Part shown: piece after piece, positions 1 to 12,376 of the stretch
How the letters are laid out: every line of letters begins with the position of its first letter
How positions within the stretch are numbered: the first letter of the stretch is position 1
Assembly: GCF_019285775.1 (NCBI RefSeq)
Contig: NZ_CP079105.1
Coordinates: 62,001-126,000, forward strand
Source of the DNA: Skermania piniformis
GTDB lineage: Bacteria; Actinomycetota; Actinomycetes; Mycobacteriales; Mycobacteriaceae
Direction of reading: 5' to 3'
Length of the DNA: 64,000 nt
Position numbers and translations under genes: made by a program
Notes under the pieces: model-generated
Told to the model about the DNA's origin: nothing
Databases searched by the model: none
Seen by the model: only the letters and a program-made list of their open reading frames with translations

Positions 1-2948
<2,948 letters not shown>

Positions 2949-2989
2949 GCTGCGATACCGGTTGTGGAGCGAGGAGAAGGTGGCGGTAC

Positions 2990-4456
2990 GTGGCTGACCC
3001 GCAAGGATTTCTGAAGCACACCAGGCGGGAAACCCCGGCCCGGCGGCCGGTTCCGCTCCGGCTGCTGGACTGGCGGGAAGTGTACGAGCCGGGTGACGAC
3101 GTGGTGCTGCAGCGGCAGGCCGGTCGTTGTATGGATTGCGGCATCCCGTTCTGCCACAACGGTTGCCCGCTCGGCAACCTGATCCCGGAGTGGAACGACC
3201 TGATCTTCCGCGGGCGGTGGCGGGACGCGATCGATCGGCTGCATGCCACCAACAACTTCCCCGAGTTCACCGGGCGATTGTGTCCGGCGCCCTGCGAAGC
3301 GTCGTGCGTGCTCGGGATCAATCAGGACCCGGTCACGATCAAGCAGGTCGAGGTCGAGATCATCGACCACGCGTTCGGTGCCGGCTGGGTGCAGCCGGTG
3401 TATCCGACCCGGCTGACCGGCAAGCTGGTCGCCGTGGTCGGGTCGGGGCCGGCCGGGCTGGCCGCCGCGCAGCAGCTGACCCGGGCGGGCCACACGGTCA
3501 CCGTATTCGAGCGGGCCGACCGGATCGGCGGGCTACTGCGTTACGGCATCCCCGAGTTCAAGATGGAGAAGCGGCACATCGATCGCCGGTTGGCGCAGAT
3601 GGAGGCGGAAGGCACCGTCTTCAAGACCGGGGTGAACGTCGGGGTGGACCTCACCGCGAAGCAGCTACGCGATCAGTTCGACGCGATCGTGCTGGCCGGC
3701 GGGGCGACCGACGCGCGGGATCTGCTGATTCCCGGTCGCGAGCTGACCGGCATCCATCAGGCGATGGAGTTCCTGCCCTGGGCGAACCGGGTGCAGCTGG
3801 GTGACGACGTCACCGACGAGGACGGGCTGCCCCCGATCCACGCGCGGGACAAGAAGGTCGTGATCATCGGCGGTGGCGACACCGGCGCGGACTGCCTGGG
3901 CACCGCGCACCGGCAGGGGGCGGCCGCCGTGCATCAGTTCGAGATCATGCCGCGGCCGCCGGAGGAACGCGCAGCGTCCACGCCGTGGCCGACCTATCCG
4001 CTGATGTACCGCGTGTCGTCGGCCCACGAAGAAGGCGGCGAACGGGTGTTCTCGGTGAACACCGAACGTTTTGTCGGTGTGGACGGCCGGGTCACCGGGC
4101 TGGCCGCGCACGAGGTCGAGATGGTCGACGGCCGTTTCCGGAAGGTGGACGGTAGCGACTTCACGCTCGACGCCGACCTGGTGTTGCTCGCCATGGGTTT
4201 CGTCGGACCGGAGAAGCCGGGTTTGTTGGACAGTCTCGGCGTGAAGTACACCGAGCGCGGAAATGTCGCCCGGACCAGCGACTGGCAGACAACGGCGCCG
4301 GGAGTTTTCGTGGCCGGCGACATGGGCCGGGGCCAATCGTTGATCGTGTGGGCGATCGCCGAAGGCCGCGCTTGCGCGGCCGCAGTCGATGCTTTCCTGG
4401 TCGGCGACACCTGGCTGCCCGCGCCGATCGAGACCGACGCGCTGCCGCAGCGGTGA
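2990..4456 (+). CDS. gltD: glutamate synthase (NADPH) small subunit
   Basis: A 488-residue flavoprotein that passes electrons from NADPH to the large subunit. The N-terminal 4Fe-4S cysteines are visible as CMDCGIPFCHNGC and CPAPCEASC (roughly residues 46-108). An FAD Rossmann motif follows (VVGSGPAGLAAA, near 147), then the NADPH motif (IIGGGDTGADC, near 291) and a terminal FAD-contact segment (FVAGDMGRGQSLIVWAI). The GTG start at 2990 is chosen because GAGGAGAAGG at 2971-2980 gives a strong, well-spaced ribosome binding site. Together with the preceding gene it forms the ammonia-assimilating GOGAT operon. Confidence 0.97.
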   Translation: MADPQGFLKHTRRETPARRPVPLRLLDWREVYEPGDDVVLQRQAGRCMDCGIPFCHNGCPLGNLIPEWNDLIFRGRWRDAIDRLHATNNFPEFTGRLCPAPCEASCVLGINQDPVTIKQVEVEIIDHAFGAGWVQPVYPTRLTGKLVAVVGSGPAGLAAAQQLTRAGHTVTVFERADRIGGLLRYGIPEFKMEKRHIDRRLAQMEAEGTVFKTGVNVGVDLTAKQLRDQFDAIVLAGGATDARDLLIPGRELTGIHQAMEFLPWANRVQLGDDVTDEDGLPPIHARDKKVVIIGGGDTGADCLGTAHRQGAAAVHQFEIMPRPPEERAASTPWPTYPLMYRVSSAHEEGGERVFSVNTERFVGVDGRVTGLAAHEVEMVDGRFRKVDGSDFTLDADLVLLAMGFVGPEKPGLLDSLGVKYTERGNVARTSDWQTTAPGVFVAGDMGRGQSLIVWAIAEGRACAAAVDAFLVGDTWLPAPIETDALPQR

Positions 4457-4520
4457 CGTGCGGCTGCCCCGGCGGTGCTCAGCGGCCGAGTAGCGTGCTC
4501 GGGATGATCGTCGGCGGGAA

Positions 4521-4542
4521 CGGTGTGCGGCACATCACACCG
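4521..4542. terminator. hairpin between convergent gltD and S9 peptidase genes
   Basis: A 7-bp perfect inverted repeat, CGGTGTG / CACACCG, with an 8-nt loop lies where the two convergent genes end. It overlaps the stop codon of the peptidase gene. There is no clear U-tract, so it is only a weak terminator candidate. Confidence 0.3.
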
Positions 4543-6652
4543 CACCGACACGTTCCGGGCCGAGCGAGCGGCGGAGGAAGTCGAGCTGATGCAGTAGCAG
4601 GTTCTCCGCGACCACCTCCTGCGGCGTCATGTGCGATACCCCGACCAGCGGCAGCACCTCGTGCGGCCGACCGGCGGCCAGCAGTGCGCTGGACAGTTGC
4701 AGGGTGTGTGCGGCGACGACGTTGTCGTCGGCCAGCCCGTGGATCAGCAGCAGCGGCCGGCGCAGGTCGGGCGCGAGCGGGAGCAGCGACCCGGCGTCGT
4801 ACACCTCGGGCTGCGCGGCCGGATCGCCGAGATAGCGCTCGGTGTAATGGGTGTCGTAGAGCCGCCATTCGGTGACCGGGGCCCCGGCAACGGCGGCGTG
4901 GAACACGTCCGGCCGGCGCAGCACGGCGAGGGCCGCCAGGTAGCCGCCGAAACTCCAGCCCCGGATCGCCACCCGGGACAGGTCGAGCACCCCGAGTTCG
5001 TCGGCGGCCGCGTGCAGCCCGTCCACCTGGTCGTCGAGCACGGCGGTCGCGAGGTCGTGGTGCACCGCACGCTCCCAGGCAGTACCCCGGCCGGGCGTGC
5101 CGCGACCGTCGATCACCAGCACCGCGAAACCCTGATCGGCGAACCATTGCGACGCCAGGTGTGCGTTGTGTGAGCGCAGCACCCGCGGACCGTGCGGGCC
5201 GCCGTACGGATCGAGCAATACCGGCAACGGGCTGCCGTCGTGGTTCGCCGGCAGCAGCACCGCGGTAGCCAGCCGGCGTTTGCCGAAGAAGTGCAGCGTC
5301 GGGGTGGCGCGGCGGGTCGGCGCGGCGGCATGCGAGGTCAGCTCGACGCCGTCGCGGGTGGCCCATCGGGTCCCCGGTTCGGCCAGGGTGGCCGTTCCGA
5401 TCACCACGGTGCCGCCGGCGGCGGCGGCCCGATGCACGCCCGGCGCCGTGGTCAACGCCGTCAGGTCGCCGTCGTGGTAGCGCCACACCTGGATATCGGT
5501 CGCGTCGTCGAGTCGATTGGCGGTGAACACGATCCCGGGCCCGTCGACGGTGGTGACCGCGCGCACCTGCAGGTCGGCCGGGGTGACCGGGGTGCCGTCG
5601 AGCAACAGCCGCCGCGCGCCGTCCCGATCCGCGCAGGTGACCAGCGCGCCGTCGGGGCGTAGCCGGGGTACCCCGGGCACCAGCTCCACCCAGTCGTCGT
5701 CGGTGTCGGTCCAGCGGGGCCGGGTTGCGCCGGTGGTCGGGTCGACGTCGAGCACCTGCAGCTGCCGTTGATCACGGGACTGGACGGTGCAGATCAGCCC
5801 GGCCGCGGACCAGGCCACGTCGGTCAGGTACTCGAACGCCGGGCGATCCCACACGACCTCGGTACGGCCGTCGGCCACGCCGACGATGTGCAGGGTCACC
5901 GCGGCGTTCGGCGTGCCCGCGGCGGGGTAGGGCCGGGTGATCGGTGCCTGCTCGGGCCGCGCCGGGTCGGCGATATGCCATCGCTGCACGTCGCTGTCGT
6001 CCACCCGGGTCACCGCGAGTCGTTCGCCGTCCGGGCTCCACCAGAAACCGCGGAACCGGCCCATCTCCTCGGCGGCGATGAACTCCGCGCCGCCCCAACC
6101 GACTTCCGGTGTGTCGTCGGCGGTGCCGGCCGGCTCATGCCAGCCGGCGGTACCGGCCGGCTCGTGCCAGCTGCCGGCGAGATCCGCGATGCGGAACCGA
6201 TGGTCGCTGACGTAGCCGATGCGACGTCCGGTCGGGTCCGGTCGGGGGTCGAACACCGGCCCGGCAACCGCGAGTTCCCGGGTCGTGCCGGCGGTCAGGT
6301 CGGCGACGAACAGCCGCCCGGCCAGGGCGAAGGCGGCCAGCCCGGCTGGTGCATCGGTGGCGAACCCGGTGATCCCGCCCGCCGCTTCACGCGCCCGTTC
6401 GCGGCGGGCGCGCTCGGCCGCGGGCAGGTCGTGATCGTCCCCGGCCAGCAGCGCGGCCGGGTCGGCGACGAGCGTCTCGGTTCCGGTTGCGGCGTCGACC
6501 ACCCACAGGCAGGTGACCGGATCGGTGCCGCTGCGGCTGCGCAGGAACAGGATCCGCCGCCCGTCCGGCGACACGACCACGTCGCGCGGTAGGCCGAGGG
6601 TGTAGCGCTGAGTCCGGGCCGATTCCCGCGGATAGCTCGTTTCGCTGGTCAC
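4535..6652 (-). CDS. S9 family (dipeptidyl peptidase IV-like) serine peptidase
   Basis: A 705-residue protein with an N-terminal DPP IV-type beta-propeller (about residues 20-430) and a C-terminal alpha/beta-hydrolase domain. The catalytic set is visible: Ser567 in GWSFGGY, an Asp in the HGLADDN motif near 642, and His674 in GVSHMTPQ. Such enzymes cleave dipeptides or oligopeptides after proline or alanine. No signal peptide is seen, so a cytoplasmic role in peptide turnover is likely. An exact 9-residue duplication (WHEPAGTA G/D) sits in the propeller near residue 165, encoded by two 27-bp units. Start is GTG. Substrate preference cannot be read from sequence. Confidence 0.9.
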   Translation of the reverse strand: MTSETSYPRESARTQRYTLGLPRDVVVSPDGRRILFLRSRSGTDPVTCLWVVDAATGTETLVADPAALLAGDDHDLPAAERARRERAREAAGGITGFATDAPAGLAAFALAGRLFVADLTAGTTRELAVAGPVFDPRPDPTGRRIGYVSDHRFRIADLAGSWHEPAGTAGWHEPAGTADDTPEVGWGGAEFIAAEEMGRFRGFWWSPDGERLAVTRVDDSDVQRWHIADPARPEQAPITRPYPAAGTPNAAVTLHIVGVADGRTEVVWDRPAFEYLTDVAWSAAGLICTVQSRDQRQLQVLDVDPTTGATRPRWTDTDDDWVELVPGVPRLRPDGALVTCADRDGARRLLLDGTPVTPADLQVRAVTTVDGPGIVFTANRLDDATDIQVWRYHDGDLTALTTAPGVHRAAAAGGTVVIGTATLAEPGTRWATRDGVELTSHAAAPTRRATPTLHFFGKRRLATAVLLPANHDGSPLPVLLDPYGGPHGPRVLRSHNAHLASQWFADQGFAVLVIDGRGTPGRGTAWERAVHHDLATAVLDDQVDGLHAAADELGVLDLSRVAIRGWSFGGYLAALAVLRRPDVFHAAVAGAPVTEWRLYDTHYTERYLGDPAAQPEVYDAGSLLPLAPDLRRPLLLIHGLADDNVVAAHTLQLSSALLAAGRPHEVLPLVGVSHMTPQEVVAENLLLHQLDFLRRSLGPERVGAV
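6123..6176. repeat. 27-bp tandem duplication inside the S9 peptidase gene
   Basis: Two adjacent 27-bp units (6123-6149 and 6150-6176) with only a few differences encode WHEPAGTA twice. The in-frame copy number keeps the gene open. Confidence 0.7.
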
Positions 6653-6676
6653 CCGGGCAGCATGGCACGAGACGGT

Positions 6677-7252
6677 TCAGCAGTTGGCAAACGGACCGAG
6701 CAGGTCGCGTGGCACGAACCGGACGGGGAACGGCGTGGTCGCGGTGAAGGTTTCGGCGCCGATCGCGGTGGCGACCTCGTGGTATTCGCCGTCGGCCGAG
6801 CGGTACGCGGTGAGTCGGGGTCCGGCGGGTTCGATGATCCAGTAGTGGGCGACGCCCATGCGGGCGTACGCGGCCTTCTTGGTGTTGCGGTCGATCAGTG
6901 CGGTGCTGGGCGAGGCCACTTCGACGACGAGTACCGGGGCGGCGGGCAGGTCGGTGGCGGTGAAGTCGGCGAGGCGGCCGATCAGCAGGTCGGGCTGGAG
7001 TTCGGTGTTCTCCCCGACATGGACCGCATACGGCGCGCCGAGTACCGCGAGTTCGGCCGGGCAGGCGGCCTCGAGGACGCCGTACAGCCGGTAGGTGATC
7101 GCTTGGTGCCGGGTTCCGGGTGCCGGGCTCACGATCAGCACCCCGTCCAGCAGCTCGTACCGGCGGCCGTCATCGGGCAGCTCCGCCAGATCCGCGACAG
7201 TGATCGGCCCCGAGCCGGATATCAGCGAGTTGTCCGCGGTCACCCTCGTCAT
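6677..7252 (-). CDS. Uma2 family protein (DUF820, PD-(D/E)XK nuclease fold)
   Basis: 191 residues with the hallmark DUF820/Uma2 layout: RRYELLDGVL near residue 31, QPDLLIG near 107, and PVLVVEVASPST with the putative catalytic E-x-K-like strand near 125. The family has a restriction-endonuclease fold and is often present in many copies in cyanobacteria and actinobacteria, but its substrate is unknown. It lies 24 bp upstream of, and co-directional with, the S9 peptidase. The family assignment is firm; nuclease activity is inferred from fold. Confidence 0.85.
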   Translation of the reverse strand: MTRVTADNSLISGSGPITVADLAELPDDGRRYELLDGVLIVSPAPGTRHQAITYRLYGVLEAACPAELAVLGAPYAVHVGENTELQPDLLIGRLADFTATDLPAAPVLVVEVASPSTALIDRNTKKAAYARMGVAHYWIIEPAGPRLTAYRSADGEYHEVATAIGAETFTATTPFPVRFVPRDLLGPFANC

Positions 7253-7466
7253 GGTCCTCCCTTTCCCTGCGCATCACCAGTGTGTGCATGCGCAGAGCAC
7301 AGCACGGACCACCGACAGCCGAACATCACCGGCGGTTGCTGGTGCGCGGAACCGGGTCGAGATCGCGATGTGGGCCTACGACACCGGCCGGATGGGACAC
7401 TAATCTGGAGTGGGTTTATGACGGTTCGTCCGGTTCGAGCGGACACCCCGACAGCGAAGGACGGCG

Positions 7467-8411
7467 ATGGCGGGCGGACTGGCAGCACTGTTGGACGACA
7501 TCGCGGCGATCGCCAAGGTGGCCGCAGCGTCGGTCGACGACGTCGGTGCGGCCGCCGGTCGGGCCAGCGTCAAGGCGGCGGGCGTCGTCGTCGACGACAC
7601 CGCGGTCACCCCGCGTTACGTCACCGGCTTCACCCCGCAGCGCGAACTGCCGATCATTCGGAAGATCGCGATCGGTTCACTCCGCAACAAACTGCTGATC
7701 ATCCTGCCGATCGCGATGGTGCTCAGCCAGTTCCTGCCGTGGCTGCTCACCCCGATCCTGATGCTCGGCGGCACCTACCTGTGCTTCGAAGGTGCGGAAA
7801 AGATCTGGGAAAAGGTCAGCGGTCATGACCCGGCCGCCGCCGGTCCGGTTGCGGAGCAAGGCGCCGACCACGAGAAGTCCATGGTGGCCGGCGCGATCCG
7901 CACCGACCTGATTCTCTCGGCCGAGATCATGGTGATCGCGCTCAACGAGGTGAGCGATCAGCCGTTCCTGTCCCGGCTGATCATCATGATCGTCGTCGCG
8001 ATCGCGATCACCGTGATGGTGTACGGCGTGGTCGCGATCATCGTGAAGATGGACGATGTCGGGTTGCACCTGGCCACCACCCGGACCGGCGGAGTGGCCG
8101 GTCTGGGACGTGGGTTGGTCAAGGCGATGCCGGTGGTGTTGTCGGTGCTGTCCACGGTCGGAATCGTCGCCATGCTCTGGGTGGGCGGGCACATCCTGCT
8201 GGTCGGCGTGGACGATCTGGGCTGGCACTGGCTCTACGAGCAGGTGCATCACGCCGAGCACGCGGTGTCCGGCTGGCTCCCGGCGATCGGCGGTTTCCTG
8301 GGCTGGCTGACCAATACCGCGATCTCGGCGGTGATCGGCCTGGCCGTCGGGGCCGTGGTGGTCGCGATCATGCACGTGATTCCACGGCGGAAGAAGGCCG
8401 CCGCGCACTGA
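7467..8411 (+). CDS. DUF808 (YedI-like) inner-membrane protein
   Basis: 314 residues matching the DUF808 family: the N-terminal motif MAGGLAALLDDIAAIAKVAA, the conserved VTPRYVTGF segment, and about six hydrophobic helices beginning near residue 78. A cytosolic loop around residues 115-140 carries the WEKVSGHD segment. The family's biochemical role is not established. The gene stands alone, convergent with the carrier-protein cluster to its right and separated from it by a long hairpin. Confidence 0.88.
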   Translation: MAGGLAALLDDIAAIAKVAAASVDDVGAAAGRASVKAAGVVVDDTAVTPRYVTGFTPQRELPIIRKIAIGSLRNKLLIILPIAMVLSQFLPWLLTPILMLGGTYLCFEGAEKIWEKVSGHDPAAAGPVAEQGADHEKSMVAGAIRTDLILSAEIMVIALNEVSDQPFLSRLIIMIVVAIAITVMVYGVVAIIVKMDDVGLHLATTRTGGVAGLGRGLVKAMPVVLSVLSTVGIVAMLWVGGHILLVGVDDLGWHWLYEQVHHAEHAVSGWLPAIGGFLGWLTNTAISAVIGLAVGAVVVAIMHVIPRRKKAAAH

Positions 8412-8418
8412 TCGAAGT

Positions 8419-8457
8419 GTGCTGGATTCTGCCCGCTGAGCGGGCAAAATCCAGCAC
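8419..8457. terminator. long bidirectional hairpin terminator
   Basis: Arms 8419-8437 and 8439-8457 are reverse complements over 19 positions with one mismatch, which folds to a stem of about 17 bp with a small loop. The hairpin begins 8 nt after the DUF808 stop and lies 31 nt past the 3' end of the convergent hydrolase gene. It is well placed to end transcription from both sides. U-runs are short. Confidence 0.7.
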
Positions 8458-8487
8458 TTGCCGAGGCGCGCTCGGCGCTGCGATGAG

Positions 8488-10248
8488 TTACAGGCCCAGG
8501 ACGGTGACGGCGTTGCGGACGATCGCCTCCCGGGCGGCAACGTGATAGCAGGTGTGGTCGCCCATGTCGTAGGTGTCCATCCGGATCGGGCGGCTGGCCC
8601 GGCGTAATACTTCGGGTCCATCGTTGTAGTGCCGGAACATGTCCAGGTCGACCGGGCCGAACACCAGGCGGGTGTCGACCGACCGGTCGGCCAGCCGGCG
8701 CAGGAACACGTCCGGAAGCTGGATCATCGGGACTTGTGCGACCTGGCTCCACCACGGTCGCGGCACGAACATATGGATATAGCGGGCCGAACGGAAGCCG
8801 GCCGAGGTGAGTTTGCGCCGGGTCTGCCGGGCCAGCGTGTCCTGCTCGCCGATCCCGCTGCTGTCGGTCTCCCGGAAGCCGAAGTCCTCCGCGCGGTACT
8901 CCTTCATCGGGTCGAGCCGCCACATCTGTGCGTTGACCAGCAACGCGGTGGTCTCGGCGGTCGGGTTGAGCCGCTTGCCGGCCAGCGCGCCGTGCGCCGC
9001 GGCCCAGGCTCCGGCGCAGATACCGGTGTGCACGATCGCCGCGTTCGGCGGCAGCTCGATCGACTGGGGCACGGCGACGCTGCCGCGCCGGTACGTGTCG
9101 TCGTAGATCATCAGGGCGCCGTCGCTCAGCCGGGCCCGGCCGGATTCGCCGACGGTCGGTCGGTCGTAGCGCAAGCCCCTGCCACCGCGCTCGGCCACCT
9201 GTGATACCACCTCGTACCACAGCCGGGACGGTCCGGTCCGCGGATACTGGCCGAGCGAATGCGAGATCACCACCTGCATGGCCGACTCGTGGGTGCCTTC
9301 GATCGCGGTGTCCCAGACCATGATCGGCCCGTCCGGGGTGTCCAGATCGTGGACCCGGGTGACGATCGGGCGCCCGTCCCGGGCCTGGCCCACCACGGCG
9401 TGGGTATGCGGGACGAACTCCACCTGCGCCGTCGGCCAGGCTTCGGCGCGCTGATCGATCCAGCTCGCGATCCGGTCGAACTCGTCGGTCGGGAAGTGCA
9501 GGAACGACGGGTGGCTCGGTTCCAGGAACCGGGTCTGGTCGGCGATCTCGATCAGCTGCACCCCGCGGTCGGCCATCGCCTTGGCGAATCGGCTGGTCTG
9601 ATCGCTGTCCCGAAGTGCGGTTAACACATTCTCCGGCCGCAGCGCCGATCCGACGCCGGCCGGCAGCGACAGCTTGGCGAACGCCGCGGCCGCGGCGGGA
9701 TGCAGTGTCTGACCGGCGGTGTACACGAGGTCGCTCGGTGGAGGTTGCGACCCGTCGATGGTGACGGTGACGACGGTCAGCAGGGCGGTCTTGACCCGCA
9801 GGAACCGGCGACCTTTCTCCACCGGATCCCAGATCACCAGGGCATCGACCGCGTCGGCCACCGGCGTATGCGAGAGCAGCAAGGCGCCGACCCGGTGGCC
9901 GACCGCGATCAGCTGCGGGACGCCGATGGAACGCAGCCAGTCGGCCGCCTCCTCGATGCTGGCCAGCCAGTTGTCCACGGCTTCGGGCACGCTCTGGTCG
10001 CCGGCCGACTCGCCGGTGTTGGCATAGTCGAATCGCAACACCGCGAACCCCTGCGCCGCCAACTGCTCGGCGAACAACTTCAGGCCGCGGGTGGTTTCGG
10101 CGTGTTCCTTCCCTACCGAGGGACAGATCAGTACCCCGGCCCGGACCTCGCGGTCCGCCGGAACGGACAGCACCCCGAACAGGGGTGCCGACCGTCGGCC
10201 GAAATAGGTGGCGATGCTGTCGACCGCCCGCATCGGAACTGCTCTCAT
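8488..10248 (-). CDS. tandem alpha/beta-hydrolase protein of the carrier-protein cluster
   Basis: 586 residues with two hydrolase-like halves. The first half (about 10-265) has the oxyanion strand and FDYANTGESAG motif but GHRVG at 117-121, where a nucleophile elbow would carry Ser. The second half (about 270-586) repeats the pattern: RYDRPTVGESG near 360, then GICAG at 409-413 with Cys411 in the nucleophile place, FGPVDLD as possible acid, and DHTCYH as possible base. The layout resembles exosortase-associated hydrolase families. The start ATG overlaps the ligase stop by 4 bp (ATGA), so the two genes are translationally coupled. A role in releasing or transferring the carrier-bound product is inference. 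Confidence 0.75.
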   Translation of the reverse strand: MRAVPMRAVDSIATYFGRRSAPLFGVLSVPADREVRAGVLICPSVGKEHAETTRGLKLFAEQLAAQGFAVLRFDYANTGESAGDQSVPEAVDNWLASIEEAADWLRSIGVPQLIAVGHRVGALLLSHTPVADAVDALVIWDPVEKGRRFLRVKTALLTVVTVTIDGSQPPPSDLVYTAGQTLHPAAAAAFAKLSLPAGVGSALRPENVLTALRDSDQTSRFAKAMADRGVQLIEIADQTRFLEPSHPSFLHFPTDEFDRIASWIDQRAEAWPTAQVEFVPHTHAVVGQARDGRPIVTRVHDLDTPDGPIMVWDTAIEGTHESAMQVVISHSLGQYPRTGPSRLWYEVVSQVAERGGRGLRYDRPTVGESGRARLSDGALMIYDDTYRRGSVAVPQSIELPPNAAIVHTGICAGAWAAAHGALAGKRLNPTAETTALLVNAQMWRLDPMKEYRAEDFGFRETDSSGIGEQDTLARQTRRKLTSAGFRSARYIHMFVPRPWWSQVAQVPMIQLPDVFLRRLADRSVDTRLVFGPVDLDMFRHYNDGPEVLRRASRPIRMDTYDMGDHTCYHVAAREAIVRNAVTVLGL

Positions 10249-11201
10249 AGGCCGAGCGTCGCGCGGATCGCGGTGGGCCAGCCACCGGTGCCGATGCCGT
10301 GCGTCCGCAGCAGCGCCAGCGCGATCCGCTCCATCCCGAAACCGACGCAGGCGCTGTGTGCCACGGCGCCGTCCGCGGTGTGGATGCCGAAGTTCTCGCC
10401 GAAGTGGTCCTGGTGACAGTTCGACGACACCACCGCGGTGCCGTCGTCCAGGTCGCCGTAGAGCCGGACCACCAGCTCGGTCTTCAGGTTCTCGTCCCGT
10501 TGGTTGACCGCCAGGATCCGCCCCGCCCGGCCGAAGAACGGGTCGTTGGCCGGCACGTCGGTCGCCGCCAGCTGCAGGTCGGCCAGCACCTGCAAGCCAC
10601 GCGGCACCCAGGCGTCGCGATGCGCCGCGGCTGCCTCGGGCCGGCCGACGAAGACGAACTCGTGCATCCGGAACGCCTGCATCCGGGCGGGGTCGATTGC
10701 CGGCTCGTGCCGGAAGCAGTAGCCGTAGACATCGCGCAGCACACCGGTGTCGGGCACGGTACCGGTCAGCGAGGCGTAGGTCGGGTGACAGGCGGCCGAG
10801 ACCAGCATCGTCCCGGCGGCGGCGAGATGACCGTCCCAGGGCAGGCCGGCCGCACGATCGGTGAGCAGCGCCCGGTGGGCCGGGTTGTCGCCGGTGAAGG
10901 TGGAGATCGCTCCGGTCAGGTTGGGGAACGAGGCGATGTAGTCGGTCTTCTCGAACGACTCCCGCGGATAGACCGGGGGGAACCGCACGACCTGGGCGTC
11001 GGTGCCGTGTGCCGTGGCACCGGCCCGGCGCACGGCATGGTCGATGCCGTCGATGATCGCCTCGAAGGCACCGGCCCGGCCGTACAGACCGTCGATGCCG
11101 GTGGGGATGAGCAGTCCGGCTTCGACCAGCTCGTCCCGGAACTCGCGGCGGGCCTGCTGGAGCGGAGTTTCGGTGATCGGGGCTTCGGTAATCACGGTCA
11201 C
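10245..11201 (-). CDS. amino acid--[acyl-carrier-protein] ligase (seryl-tRNA synthetase homologue)
   Basis: 318 residues resembling the catalytic core of an atypical class II seryl-tRNA synthetase without any tRNA-binding domain. The expected zinc ligands are Cys138 (SAACHP), Glu181 (FRMHEF, also motif 2) and Cys262 (SNCHQDHFG). Motif 3 is GFGMERIALALL near 287. Known members of this family (described from Bradyrhizobium and Agrobacterium) activate glycine or alanine with ATP and load it onto a dedicated carrier protein instead of tRNA. The GTG at 11201 follows GAGGACAGGGG and lies 5 bp after the dehydrogenase stop. A second in-frame GTG at 11195 is possible. Which amino acid is used cannot be read from sequence. 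Confidence 0.9.
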   Translation of the reverse strand: MTVITEAPITETPLQQARREFRDELVEAGLLIPTGIDGLYGRAGAFEAIIDGIDHAVRRAGATAHGTDAQVVRFPPVYPRESFEKTDYIASFPNLTGAISTFTGDNPAHRALLTDRAAGLPWDGHLAAAGTMLVSAACHPTYASLTGTVPDTGVLRDVYGYCFRHEPAIDPARMQAFRMHEFVFVGRPEAAAAHRDAWVPRGLQVLADLQLAATDVPANDPFFGRAGRILAVNQRDENLKTELVVRLYGDLDDGTAVVSSNCHQDHFGENFGIHTADGAVAHSACVGFGMERIALALLRTHGIGTGGWPTAIRATLGL

Positions 11202-11206
11202 AGCTG

Positions 11207-12376
11207 TTACCCCTGTCCTCGGTGGGCGAGTACTAGCTTTGCGTTGTTTACCCGAATTCGGTCGTTCGACACCATCACCTGCGGTCCGTAGGAGTCCCGC
11301 AGCAGCCGGCCCATCGAGGCCGGGTGATCCTCCCGGTAACCGTTGATGCCGCACAGTGCCAGGGCGCCGACGACCACGTCGACCACCGCCAGCGAGGCGC
11401 TGAGCTTGAGATTGTTCATCGCCAGCGCGAAGCCGATGGTCGGCTCCGGTTCGCCGGTGGCCAGAAACTCTTCGTAGCGTTGAATCTCTTGCGCGACACT
11501 GGACTCGAAGGTCTGGTGAATGACCAGCAGGTCGGCCAGCTTGGCCATCTGCGGGGTCACCACCCCGGCCGCATGCCGGGCGCCGGACCGCACATGCGTC
11601 CGTGCCTTGCTCACCGCGGCGTCGGCGATGCCGAGCCAGACCGACGCCCACAGCGTGTGCGAGGTGGGCAGCATGGTGTGCGCCGAGATCGTCGAGTACG
11701 GCACCGGCAGCACGTTGCGGGCCGCGGTGTGGGTCTGCAACATGAATCCGGGACTGCAGGTGCCACGGAAGCCGAGGGTGTCCCACTCCGATGTCTGCTC
11801 CAGCGTCGTGTCGCCCTTCGGGCACACCACCAGCACCTGGTCGCTCGCCGGGCTGTCGACGTCGCGGCGCGCGGTCGCGCAGATGTAGTCCGCGTAGGTC
11901 GCGTAGGAGATGATCGGCGCGTTCTTGGCCAGGGTGACCGTGTCGCCGTCGCGGGCAACCGCGCAGGTGGACGACCCGGTGTCGCCGCCGGTGGTGATCT
12001 CGGTTGTGGCCGAGGCGAGAAGGGCTTCCTCCCGGGCGATCTCCCGGGTCAGTTCGGCGATCGGCCCGTCGGCGGCATGGAAGCGCAGCGACAACGCCTG
12101 GGTGTGGTGCATCGCGTACACCATCGCCGCCGAGCTGCAGGCCCGGCCGAGTTTGCGCGCCACCGCGGCGAGCTCGGTGATCGACGCGGACCGGCCGCCG
12201 AGCTCGGCGGGCAGCGAGGCCGACAGCAGCCCGTCCGCTCGCATCGCCTCGACCGCCTCCTTCGGGAAGCGGGCTTTCCGGTCGACCTCGGCAGCGAATT
12301 CCGCTGCTCGACGCACTGATTCGCCGGAATCCAACCCCGTGGCCGGAACGCCTACATCCAATGTCGGAGAACTCAC
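11207..12376 (-). CDS. acyl-CoA dehydrogenase family flavoprotein (carrier-protein cluster)
   Basis: 389 residues with the acyl-CoA dehydrogenase fold: an N-terminal helical domain, a middle FAD-contact region (ATTEITTGGDTGSS near 142) and a C-terminal helical bundle ending LLRDSYGPQVMVSNDRIRVNNAKLVL. The position of the usual catalytic Glu is not obvious. In other pathways dehydrogenases of this fold oxidise aminoacyl groups held on carrier proteins, for example prolyl-S-carrier in pyrrole formation, so the substrate here is more likely the aminoacyl carrier than a fatty acyl-CoA. It is the first gene of the leftward arm. GTG start. Confidence 0.85.
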   Translation of the reverse strand: MSSPTLDVGVPATGLDSGESVRRAAEFAAEVDRKARFPKEAVEAMRADGLLSASLPAELGGRSASITELAAVARKLGRACSSAAMVYAMHHTQALSLRFHAADGPIAELTREIAREEALLASATTEITTGGDTGSSTCAVARDGDTVTLAKNAPIISYATYADYICATARRDVDSPASDQVLVVCPKGDTTLEQTSEWDTLGFRGTCSPGFMLQTHTAARNVLPVPYSTISAHTMLPTSHTLWASVWLGIADAAVSKARTHVRSGARHAAGVVTPQMAKLADLLVIHQTFESSVAQEIQRYEEFLATGEPEPTIGFALAMNNLKLSASLAVVDVVVGALALCGINGYREDHPASMGRLLRDSYGPQVMVSNDRIRVNNAKLVLAHRGQG

